This document shows, one piece after another, positions 57,719 to 64,000 of a DNA stretch of 64,000 bases. The stretch is from Caldalkalibacillus thermarum. GTDB lineage: Bacteria > Bacillota > Bacilli > Caldalkalibacillales > Caldalkalibacillaceae. A program made the translations under genes and the position numbers. The notes beneath the pieces were generated by a model that made no database searches, was not told where the DNA came from, and saw nothing but the letters and a program-made list of their open reading frames with translations. The stretch lies in assembly GCF_014644735.1 (NCBI RefSeq), contig NZ_BMKZ01000005.1:1-64000 (forward strand), given 5' to 3'. Each line of letters starts with the position of its first letter. Position 1 is the first letter of the stretch.

Positions 57719-58686
57719 TTGAGCTGCCGGCCGGATCGGTGCCGTTAGACTTTGCCTACCGTATTCATACTGAAGTGGGGAACCGCTGCGTGGGGGCAAA
57801 AGTGAACGGAAAAATTGTTCCTCTTGATCATGAGCTGAAAACAGGCGATATTGTAGAAATTTTAACCTCCAAGCACAGCTATGGGCCCAGCAGGGATTGG
57901 CTGAAAATCGCTAAATCTTCCACCGCAAAAAGCAAAATTAAACAATTTTTCAAAAAAGAGAAGCGGGAAGAAAGTATTGCCAAAGGCAAAGAACTGGTTG
58001 AAAATGAAATTACCAAGCAAGGTTTTGACCTCAAACAGGTGCTGACCGAGGAAAATGTGGACCAGGTGGCCAAGAAATTTAACTTTAAGGGGCAGGAAGA
58101 TATGTATGCTGCTGTGGGCTACGGCGGCATTACCGCCAGTCAGATTGCTACCCGCCTGACTGAAAAACTGCGCCGCGAGCAGCAACTGGAAAAACCAGTA
58201 GAACTGCCTGAAGTCCCGCAGGACAAAAGACGTAAAAAATTTGCCCACGGGGTGAGAGTGAAGGGCGTTGATAACCTGCTGATCCGCCTGTCACGCTGTT
58301 GCAATCCGGTTCCGGGCGATGAGATTATCGGTTTTATCACCAAGGGACGTGGTGTTTCCGTTCACCGCCAAGACTGCCCCAATGTCCAGCGTGAAGAAGT
58401 AAAGGAACGTCTGTTGCCCGTAGAGTGGGAAGGTGAACCTGACTACAGCTATAATGTAGACATTGAGATTACCGCCTTAGACAGGCGGGGGCTTTTGAAC
58501 GAAGTATTGCAGGTGGTCAATGAAAGCAAAACCAATATTATTGCTGTCTCAGGCCGGACGGACCGCAACCGGATGGCTTCCATCTCTATGACGCTGGCCA
58601 TTTCCAACATAGATCATCTGCATAAAGTGGTGGAACGGATTAAACAAATCCGGGACATTTTCTCGGTACAGCGCGTGACCCAATAA
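57715..58686 (+). CDS. relA: RelA/SpoT C-terminal regulatory part (TGS-ACT), frame-shifted
   Basis: The 323 residues from the GTG at 57715 make up the regulatory half of Rel: a TGS domain (about 1-60, [19 protein letters not shown]), a helical domain, a conserved Cys-containing segment [26 protein letters not shown] near 200, and a C-terminal ACT domain (about 250-320). Nothing is missing at the junction except the reading frame. If expressed alone it would be a ribosome-binding regulatory fragment without catalysis. The closest reading is that it is the second half of one relA gene. Confidence 0.88.
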   Translation: MIELPAGSVPLDFAYRIHTEVGNRCVGAKVNGKIVPLDHELKTGDIVEILTSKHSYGPSRDWLKIAKSSTAKSKIKQFFKKEKREESIAKGKELVENEITKQGFDLKQVLTEENVDQVAKKFNFKGQEDMYAAVGYGGITASQIATRLTEKLRREQQLEKPVELPEVPQDKRRKKFAHGVRVKGVDNLLIRLSRCCNPVPGDEIIGFITKGRGVSVHRQDCPNVQREEVKERLLPVEWEGEPDYSYNVDIEITALDRRGLLNEVLQVVNESKTNIIAVSGRTDRNRMASISMTLAISNIDHLHKVVERIKQIRDIFSVQRVTQ

Positions 58687-58708
58687 CCATGAACAAGGGT
58701 GATCAGCC

Positions 58709-59155
58709 GTGAGAGTGGTTGTGCAACGCAGCAAACAAGCCAAAGTGACGGTCAATGGACACATCACTGGCCAGATTGAGCATGGCTTTGTGGTGCTAGT
58801 AGGTGTCACCCATGAGGATACATCCCAGGATGCAGCCTACCTGGCCGAAAAGGTGGCCCATTTACGTGTCTTTGAAGATGAAACAGGTAAAATGAACCGT
58901 TCTTTGTTGGATGTGGGTGGACAAGTTTTGTCCGTGTCCCAGTTCACCCTGTATGGGGATTGCCGCAAGGGCAGGCGGCCAAACTTCATGCAAGCGGCCA
59001 AACCTGAGCAGGCCAAAGCACTGTACGAAAAGTTTAATCAGGACTTGCAGGAAAAAGGCGTGCACGTGGAAACGGGAGAATTCGGGGCCATGATGAAGGT
59101 GGAGCTGGTTAATGACGGCCCGGTGACCTTGATCATCGACAGCCAGGAGCGTTAA
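58709..59155 (+). CDS. dtd: D-aminoacyl-tRNA deacylase
   Basis: Hydrolyses D-aminoacyl-tRNAs and also mischarged glycyl-tRNA(Ala). The 148-residue product begins [15 protein letters not shown] and has the catalytic SQFTLYGD near 78 and the cross-subunit GxxPN motif [10 protein letters not shown] near 92, so it is the full-length DTD1 type. A GTG start at 58709 follows AAGGGTGA. It follows relA as in B. subtilis. Confidence 0.96.
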   Translation: MRVVVQRSKQAKVTVNGHITGQIEHGFVVLVGVTHEDTSQDAAYLAEKVAHLRVFEDETGKMNRSLLDVGGQVLSVSQFTLYGDCRKGRRPNFMQAAKPEQAKALYEKFNQDLQEKGVHVETGEFGAMMKVELVNDGPVTLIIDSQER

Positions 59156-59287
59156 CACCAGTCTCCGTTTTCTCTATGGAGGTTGTTGCTGATTGAGGCT
59201 CTGTACCGCCCTGTTCCCTGTCTGAGCTTTAAAATGTGGAGGTTTGGCAACACTAGATACCAAACGACTGAAGGCGAGGAACAGGGA

Positions 59288-59452
59288 ATGAGGCGCAAAC
59301 TGAAAGAGACAATGAGTCAGCAAGCCATGGCCCGCAGAATGGGCGTTGATTTTCGTGACCAGCTGGACAAAGAAACGACGATACAAGACATGGAAATTGC
59401 CCGGGAATTCAATCAGCGTGTCATCCAGATCCGTCAAGCGAAAAGACTTTAA
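59288..59452 (+). CDS. Small basic protein of unknown function
   Basis: A possible 54-residue helical protein rich in Arg, Gln, Met and Glu, starting MRRKLKETMSQQ, with no hydrophobic segment. GAGGAACAGGG before the ATG at 59288 is a plausible ribosome binding site. The frame is open upstream to 59183, but the earlier stretch looks non-coding. It lies between dtd and the hisS T-box promoter. I do not recognise a family; it could be spurious. Confidence 0.4.
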   Translation: MRRKLKETMSQQAMARRMGVDFRDQLDKETTIQDMEIAREFNQRVIQIRQAKRL

Positions 59453-59472
59453 TAGACCGGTCACAGCAGGTC

Positions 59473-59502
59473 TTGACAATGCTTTGAAGGATGCAGTAAG
59501 AT
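59473..59502 (+). promoter_or_regulatory. Sigma-A promoter of hisS-aspS
   Basis: A perfect TTGACA at 59473-59478 and TAAGAT at 59497-59502 are 18 bases apart, predicting a start near 59509 and a leader of about 365 bases. Confidence 0.7.
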
Positions 59503-59529
59503 TAAAAAACAATTATGACAATCGTAAAC

Positions 59530-59790
59530 GGATCCGATGACAGGAAGAGTAGACAAGCAGCGCCTAGACAGAGAGGAAGCACCGTGGCTGAAAGTGCTTC
59601 TCTAGTGCCGCGCTTGTTGAAAGACATCCTGTAGGACCGCTATTGAAAGAGAGGCTCGAGTAAATAGCGGCGTGACCCGCGTTAAGGGTAAAGTGGGTAA
59701 ATGGCCCAAAGCCATTTACCAATGAGGGTGGTACCACGGGTGTAAACAACTCGTCCCTGATCTTGAATCGGGGGCGGGTTTTTTGCTATA
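59530..59790 (+). promoter_or_regulatory. T-box leader of hisS-aspS, aspartate specifier
   Basis: A tRNA-sensing leader with the T-box sequence AGGGTGGTACCACG at 59725-59738, AGAGAGG near 59570, and the AGTA side of the specifier loop near 59548. The helix below the loop pairs ACAGGA (59540-59545) with TCCTGT (59627-59632). Counting from that helix, as in the valS leader, the specifier codon is GAC at 59623-59625, followed by the expected purine A: aspartate. A histidine codon CAT (59625-59627) overlaps it but would place its last base inside the helix. Apart from the small gene and promoter, the region 59453-59873 holds only this leader. Confidence 0.85.
59748..59784 (+). terminator. Leader terminator of the hisS-aspS T-box
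   Basis: CTCGTCCCTGAT pairs with ATCGGGGGCGGG around a five-base loop, followed by six T. It alternates with the antiterminator formed by the T-box. Confidence 0.8.
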
Positions 59791-59873
59791 TATCCATCCA
59801 TCAGGCCTGATACATATTTGTTTTGCGCCATTATAACCAATACAGGTTTAAACTTAAAAAAGGAGGAGCAAGG

Positions 59874-61154
59874 ATGACCATTCGAATCCCGCGCGGAACG
59901 GCTGATATCCTGCCCGGGGAAGTGGAAAAATGGCACTATATCGAGAACAAGATCCGTGACCTTTGCCGTCGCTTTAATTATGCCGAAATCCGCACCCCCA
60001 TTTTTGAGCATACCGAACTTTTTCAGCGTGGTGTAGGGGAAACGACCGATATTGTTGAGAAAGAGATGTACACCTTTATTGACAAAGGGGACCGCAGCAT
60101 CACCTTGCGTCCGGAAGGAACGGCAGCGGTGGTGCGCGCCTATGTGGAGCATAAGCTTTATGCTGATCCCAAACAGCCGGTCAAGCTGTATTATGTTGGC
60201 CCCATGTTCCGCTATGAGCGTCCACAGGCGGGACGCATGCGCCAGTTTACCCAGTTTGGCATCGAAGCAATCGGTTCCAAAGATCCGCTGCTTGATGCCG
60301 AAGTGATTGCCATGGCCATGCAGTTTTACGCTGAATTGGGCTTAACTGGCTTGCGCCTGGAATTAAACAGCGTGGGCTGCCAGAACTGCCGGCCCAAGCA
60401 CAGGGAGGCCCTGGTCGCCTTTTTGGAAGAAGTGAAGGAAGAGCTGGGACCGGAAGACCGTTCCCGCTTGGAGCGCAATCCGCTCAGGGTCTTGGACAGC
60501 AAAGATCCAAAAACACAGGAATTGACGAAGGATGCGCCTTCTATCCTGGACTATTTATGTGAGGATTGCCGGCCCCATTTTGAGGCGGTACAACGTTACC
60601 TAGATGAGCTCAACATTCCTTATGTGATTAATCCACGCCTGGTTCGTGGTTTGGACTATTATACCCAGACCGCTTTTGAAATAATGGTGGAGGGGATCGG
60701 GGCCATTGGCACCATCTGTGGCGGCGGCCGGTATAATGGCTTGGTCGCTGAAATCGGGGGCCAGGATAAGCCCGGAATCGGTTTTGCTTTAAGTATCGAG
60801 CGTTTGCTCTTGGCTTTGGAAAAACAGGGTATTGAGCTGCCTGTTACTGACGGGCTGGACTGTTTTGTCGTCACGCTGGGTGAAGCGGCCAAACGGCAAG
60901 GCTTCAAACTTGTTCACCAGTGGCGGAAAGCAGGCTTAAAAGTGGAACAGGATTTCCTTGACCGCGGATTAAAGGGTCAGTTGAAGTCTGCTGACCGCTA
61001 TCAAGCCAAATATGCGGCCATTGTAGGAGAAGATGAATTGGCTAAAGGGGTTGTGGTGCTGAAAAATCTGGCTACAGGAGAACAGCAGGAATATGCCTAT
61101 GCCGAAGCAGAAGCATTTCTACTCAAACAGTGTGAACAGGGGGTTGGTGTATAA
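59874..61154 (+). CDS. hisS: Histidyl-tRNA synthetase
   Basis: Class IIa synthetase for tRNA(His). The 426-residue product has motif 1 near 50, motif 2 [23 protein letters not shown] near 105-127, the His-specific [15 protein letters not shown] near 258, and motif 3 [15 protein letters not shown] near 305, then an anticodon-binding domain. AAAAAGGAGGAG at 59857-59867 sets the ATG at 59874. Its last base is the first base of aspS, so translation is coupled. Expression is under the upstream T-box. Confidence 0.97.
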   Translation: MTIRIPRGTADILPGEVEKWHYIENKIRDLCRRFNYAEIRTPIFEHTELFQRGVGETTDIVEKEMYTFIDKGDRSITLRPEGTAAVVRAYVEHKLYADPKQPVKLYYVGPMFRYERPQAGRMRQFTQFGIEAIGSKDPLLDAEVIAMAMQFYAELGLTGLRLELNSVGCQNCRPKHREALVAFLEEVKEELGPEDRSRLERNPLRVLDSKDPKTQELTKDAPSILDYLCEDCRPHFEAVQRYLDELNIPYVINPRLVRGLDYYTQTAFEIMVEGIGAIGTICGGGRYNGLVAEIGGQDKPGIGFALSIERLLLALEKQGIELPVTDGLDCFVVTLGEAAKRQGFKLVHQWRKAGLKVEQDFLDRGLKGQLKSADRYQAKYAAIVGEDELAKGVVVLKNLATGEQQEYAYAEAEAFLLKQCEQGVGV

Positions 61155-62926
61155 TGCGTTTCAAACGTACCCATGGATGCGGAACGCTCACCAAAGCCCA
61201 CATCGGGCAAGAGGTACATTTATCAGGTTGGGTCAATAAGCGGCGTGACTTGGGAGGTTTGATCTTTATTGATCTAAGGGACCGGTCCGGTATTGTCCAA
61301 ATTGTGTTTGATCCTCAACATCAAGAAGCGTTCGCTACAGCTGAAAAGGTGCGCAGCGAATATGTTTTGGCTGTGAAAGGGCGTGTGGTGGCCAGGGATG
61401 AAGCAACCATCAACCGTAAACTCCCCACCGGAGAAATTGAAGTGTACGCCGAAGAGGTGGAAGTGATTAATCCTGCCAAAACACCTCCCTTCACCTTGGA
61501 AGATAAACTGGATGTGGACGAAGCCGTCCGGCTCAAGTACCGCTATTTGGATTTGCGCCGTCCTGCCATGCAGCGGGTGTTTAAATTGCGCCATCAGGCG
61601 GCCAAAGCCATCCGCAATTTTTTAGATGAGCACGGGTTTCTGGAAATTGAAACACCAATGCTGACCAAGAGCACTCCAGAGGGGGCCCGGGACTATCTTG
61701 TGCCCAGCAGGGTACATCCTGGCGAGTTTTTTGCCTTGCCCCAGTCTCCGCAGATTTTCAAACAACTGTTAATGGTGGCTGGTTTTGAGCGTTATTATCA
61801 AATTGTACGCTGCTTCCGGGATGAGGATTTGCGGGCGGACCGGCAGCCTGAATTTACCCAGGTGGACATTGAGACCTCCTTTATGTCTGCCCAGGACTTG
61901 CAAACTTTAATGGAGGAAATGATTGCCCGTCTGCTTAAAGAAACGATCGGGGTGGAAGTTGCTCTGCCCTTCGAGCGGCTTACTTACGAGGAAGCGATCA
62001 GCCGCTTCGGCTCTGACAAACCGGATTTGCGCTTCGGCCTGGAACTGAAAGACGTTTCCGAAACGGTTAAAAACAGCAGTTTCAAGGTGTTTAGCCAAAC
62101 GGTGAAAAACGGGGGCCAGGTGAAAGGGATTAATGCCAAAGGATGTGCCGCATTTAGCCGCAAGAAAATTGATGAGCTGACCGAGTATGTGGGCCGCTAT
62201 GGGGCCAAAGGCTTAGCCTGGTTTGCTTTAAAAGAGGGAGAAATGAGAGGTCCGATCGCCAAGTTTTTTACCCCAGAAGAACTGGAAGGGATCAAACAGG
62301 TCCTGGAAGCAGAAGAAGGCGACCTGCTCCTGTTCGTTGCTGACCAAAAGCAGTTGGTGGCGGAAGCGCTCGGAGCTTTGCGTCTTAAGCTGGGTAAAGA
62401 ATTGGGCCTCATTAACAAAGAGGAATATAAGTTTTGCTGGGTAACTGACTTTCCGCTCGTGGAATACGATGAAGAACAAGGGCGTTATGTGGCCTTGCAC
62501 CATCCCTTTACCATGCCAAGGGAAGAGGATTTGGAGCTGTTTGACACCAATCCGGAAGCGATGCGGGCCCAGGCCTATGACATGGTGCTAAACGGCTATG
62601 AAATTGGTGGCGGCAGCATGCGCATCTATCAACGGGAAGTGCAGGAAAAAATGTTTGCCCTTTTGGGCTTCTCCGCTGAAGAAGCAAAAGAGAAGTTTGG
62701 CTTCTTGATGGAAGCTTTTGAATATGGCACACCTCCCCACGGTGGAATTGCCTTTGGCTTTGACCGGATTGTGATGCTGTTGGCAGGTGTCAGCAATTTG
62801 CGCGAAACCATTGCCTTTCCAAAAACGGCCAGTGCCAGCTGCCTGATGACCGGCGCACCTTCTGCCGTTGATGAGAAACAATTAGAGGAGCTGGCTTTAG
62901 CTGTTACCACCAAGCTAAAGGTGTAA
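61154..62926 (+). CDS. aspS: Aspartyl-tRNA synthetase
   Basis: Class IIb synthetase for tRNA(Asp). The 590-residue product has an N-terminal OB-fold anticodon domain (about 1-105), motif 1 region [12 protein letters not shown] near 137, motif 2 [18 protein letters not shown] near 215-232, the bacterial GAD insertion (about 310-420), and motif 3 [15 protein letters not shown] near 530. The ATG overlaps the hisS stop by one base. Whether it also charges tRNA(Asn) cannot be decided here. Confidence 0.97.
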   Translation: MRFKRTHGCGTLTKAHIGQEVHLSGWVNKRRDLGGLIFIDLRDRSGIVQIVFDPQHQEAFATAEKVRSEYVLAVKGRVVARDEATINRKLPTGEIEVYAEEVEVINPAKTPPFTLEDKLDVDEAVRLKYRYLDLRRPAMQRVFKLRHQAAKAIRNFLDEHGFLEIETPMLTKSTPEGARDYLVPSRVHPGEFFALPQSPQIFKQLLMVAGFERYYQIVRCFRDEDLRADRQPEFTQVDIETSFMSAQDLQTLMEEMIARLLKETIGVEVALPFERLTYEEAISRFGSDKPDLRFGLELKDVSETVKNSSFKVFSQTVKNGGQVKGINAKGCAAFSRKKIDELTEYVGRYGAKGLAWFALKEGEMRGPIAKFFTPEELEGIKQVLEAEEGDLLLFVADQKQLVAEALGALRLKLGKELGLINKEEYKFCWVTDFPLVEYDEEQGRYVALHHPFTMPREEDLELFDTNPEAMRAQAYDMVLNGYEIGGGSMRIYQREVQEKMFALLGFSAEEAKEKFGFLMEAFEYGTPPHGGIAFGFDRIVMLLAGVSNLRETIAFPKTASASCLMTGAPSAVDEKQLEELALAVTTKLKV

Positions 62927-62945
62927 CTTTCCTGCCACAAAGCAA

Positions 62946-62974
62946 TTGCATTCGCCGTTAAGCTGTGTTATCAT
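62946..62974 (+). promoter_or_regulatory. Promoter of the 6S RNA gene
   Basis: TTGCAT at 62946-62951 and TATCAT at 62969-62974 are 17 bases apart, just after the aspS stop. The predicted start near 62981-62990 coincides with the 5' arm of the closing stem of the RNA. Confidence 0.6.
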
Positions 62975-62984
62975 AATGACAGAC

Positions 62985-63176
62985 AGCAGAGAGTCCTGAG
63001 TTGTACGTGGTTTACGGAAGTTTTGAGCCAACACCAACACAAAGGGAGTCCGGAGTCTTCTTGTGGAGCATAAGCCTCTATCTGGAGAGGACATGTGAAG
63101 CAAGGAGCAGGACACCCACCTGCCGAGACAGGGATTCAAAACCATGTAAATCACGGCAAATTTGGGACTCTTTTTT
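62985..63176 (+). ncRNA. ssrS: 6S RNA (6S-1/BsrA type)
   Basis: An RNA of about 190 bases downstream of aspS. The 5' end GAGTCC at 62991-62996 pairs with GGACTC at 63165-63170, next to a T run, closing a single long rod. AGTCCTGAGTTGTAC near the 5' end resembles B. subtilis 6S-1 RNA, whose gene (bsrA) also lies next to aspS. 6S RNA mimics an open promoter and holds sigma-A RNA polymerase. I call it from position, end pairing, own promoter and sequence resemblance, without a covariance search. A short reading frame crosses it and is not credible. Confidence 0.75.
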
Positions 63177-63187
63177 CTTCCTACTTT

Positions 63188-63240
63188 AAACAGTAAGGGT
63201 TGTTCGTCGGAAACGATGAACAACCCTTACTGTTTTGTTT
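63188..63240. terminator. Perfect 18-base-pair hairpin, probable bidirectional terminator
   Basis: AAACAGTAAGGGTTGTTC at 63188-63205 and its exact complement at 63218-63235 flank a 12-base loop, followed by TTTTGTTT. The 6S RNA already has its own end 12 bases before. This hairpin therefore either backs it up or ends transcription arriving from the other side. Confidence 0.7.
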
Positions 63241-63274
63241 CGCTTTGATTGGCTTGCGGGGTTGATTAAACAGT

Positions 63275-63325
63275 CGGGGTGTCTGGCAAACATGCGCTGC
63301 TAAAAGCGGGGGTATCTGTCAAACA
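63275..63325 (+). repeat. Pair of imperfect direct repeats before the ABC gene
   Basis: CGGGGTGTCTGGCAAACA at 63275-63292 and CGGGGGTATCTGTCAAACA at 63307-63325 are imperfect copies whose starts are 32 bases apart, close to three helical turns. They may be an operator. The remaining sequence between the hairpin and 63407 shows a good TTGACA at 63357-63362 but no well-spaced -10. Confidence 0.45.
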
Positions 63326-63406
63326 ATAAGCAAATATGTTACCATTAGATAAGAAATTGACAGAATGTTAGCATATATTGAATGTGAAAGAGGAGTGGGG
63401 AAAAAG

Positions 63407-64000
63407 GTGAGACCAGAACAAAGCGTGATAGATGTGCAGCGGGTGGATTGGAGACGGAATGGCCGGACCATATTGGATGACATTTCATGGCAGGTGAAAA
63501 GAGGAGAGCATTGGGCTATTGTCGGTTTGAATGGTTCCGGTAAAACCTCCTTGCTCAATTTAATCTGTGCTTATGAGTGGCCAAGCCAAGGGGAGATACA
63601 TGTGCTTGGCCAGCGTTTAGGTAAGGCAGACATTCACTGTCTGCGCCGGTCGATTGGCTGGGTCAGCCCGGCTTTGGCCGAACGTTACCGTGCCTATGAA
63701 CACTTGCCAGCAGAGGACATCGTGTTGAGCGGAAAATTTGCCTCCATCGGATTATGGCAACAGGTTGACCAAGATGACGTGGAACAAGCCCGTTATTATC
63801 TGTCGTTATTCCACGTGGAGCACAAAGCCCGCCAACCGTTCGGTTCACTCTCCAGTGGTGAACAACAAAAAGTTTTGTTAGCCCGGGCCTGGATGACTGC
63901 GCCGGATTTAATTATCTTGGATGAGCCGTGTTCCGGTTTGGACTTGCGGGCCAGGGAAGCGTTGTTAGCCAGTCTGGATCAGCTGGCTGCACAAGAGAAT
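63407..64000 (+). CDS. ABC transporter ATP-binding protein (YlmA-like), partial
   Basis: The first 198 codons of an ABC ATPase, cut by the window end. It shows Walker A VGLNGSGKTSLLN near residue 42, a Q-loop-region WVSPALAERYRAY near 85, the signature GSLSSGEQQKVLLARA near 148, and Walker B LIILDEPCSGLDL near 170. The sequence is closest in style to the YlmA/ModF-like stand-alone ATPases, often annotated with molybdate-type names without proof. GTG at 63407 follows AGGAGTGGGG. No permease gene is visible in the window, so the substrate is unknown. Confidence 0.88.
   Translation, partial: MRPEQSVIDVQRVDWRRNGRTILDDISWQVKRGEHWAIVGLNGSGKTSLLNLICAYEWPSQGEIHVLGQRLGKADIHCLRRSIGWVSPALAERYRAYEHLPAEDIVLSGKFASIGLWQQVDQDDVEQARYYLSLFHVEHKARQPFGSLSSGEQQKVLLARAWMTAPDLIILDEPCSGLDLRAREALLASLDQLAAQEN

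Noticed and set aside
57557-57799. Reverse-strand frame across the relA junction as an explanation of the split
   Set aside because: It has no domain, and both relA halves align end to end with the normal Rel protein, so an overlapping reverse gene is not needed.
63001-63189. 62-codon forward frame after aspS
   Set aside because: It runs through the 6S RNA candidate, has no ribosome binding site, and ends past the RNA's T run.

Overview
The window is an almost gap-free stretch of a Firmicutes (Bacillales) chromosome. Its gene order is largely colinear with the lonA-to-aspS region of the Bacillus subtilis chromosome: lon-engB-hemAXCDBL-spoVID-ysxE-valS-folC-comC-spoIIB-maf-radC-mreBCD-minCD-spoIVFAB-rplU-prp-rpmA-spo0B-obg-pheB, then safA-coxA-yebC-bofC-ruv-queA-tgt-yajC-yrzE-yrbG-spoVB-comN-secD/F-recJ-apt-relA-dtd-hisS-aspS. 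The many sporulation genes (spoVID, spoIIB, spoIVFA/B, spo0B, safA, coxA-like, bofC, spoVB, three CotS-family proteins) show an endospore former. Differences from B. subtilis are ruvC beside ruvAB, separate secD and secF, and an RNase G gene before rplU. These suggest a deeper-branching bacillus; a Caldalkalibacillus-like thermoalkaliphile would fit, but that placement is inference.

Layout. 1-3.3 kb: Lon protease and the ribosome-assembly GTPase EngB. 3.3-9.7 kb: a heme operon (hemA, hemX-like, hemC, hemD, hemB, hemL) with tight or overlapping junctions, ended by a strong terminator. 9.8-13.7 kb: the spore-coat module spoVID plus two CotS/YsxE-like genes and a small reverse-strand membrane protein. 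13.8-18.4 kb: a valine T-box leader, valS and folC. 18.4-23.9 kb: a membrane GAF-GGDEF cyclase, prepilin peptidase, SpoIIB, Maf and RadC. 24.0-28.1 kb: the shape and division genes mreBCD-minCD. 28.1-32.8 kb: a small unknown gene, spoIVFA/B, RNase G, and the L21 leader-rplU-prp-rpmA unit. 32.9-36.2 kb: spo0B, obg, a class I amidotransferase-like hydrolase and pheB. 36.3-41.4 kb: safA, a CotS-like gene, nadE, a CoxA/YhcN-like lipoprotein, yebC and a short bofC. 41.4-46.4 kb: ruvCAB, queA, tgt, yajC. 46.4-53.4 kb: membrane proteins, spoVB, comN, secD, secF and a cation efflux protein. 53.4-59.5 kb: recJ, apt, a relA/spoT gene split by a -1 frame change, and dtd. 59.5-64.0 kb: an aspartate-type T-box leader, hisS-aspS, a 6S RNA candidate, and the start of an ABC ATPase gene cut by the window end.

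Functional links. SpoIVFA/SpoIVFB and BofC belong to the same pro-sigma-K checkpoint. SpoVID, SafA and the CotS-family proteins belong to coat assembly. Prp matures the L27 precursor encoded next to it. RuvC, RuvA and RuvB form a complete Holliday-junction resolvasome. QueA and Tgt act in queuosine tRNA modification. YajC, SecD and SecF are accessory translocase parts.

Most of the window is housekeeping DNA. I saw no CRISPR array, insertion sequence, prophage or tRNA gene. The observations most worth checking are the relA split at an in-frame A AAG GGG heptamer, the Asp specifier in the hisS-aspS T-box, the 6S RNA locus, hairpins that bury ribosome binding sites, and the small unassigned proteins.
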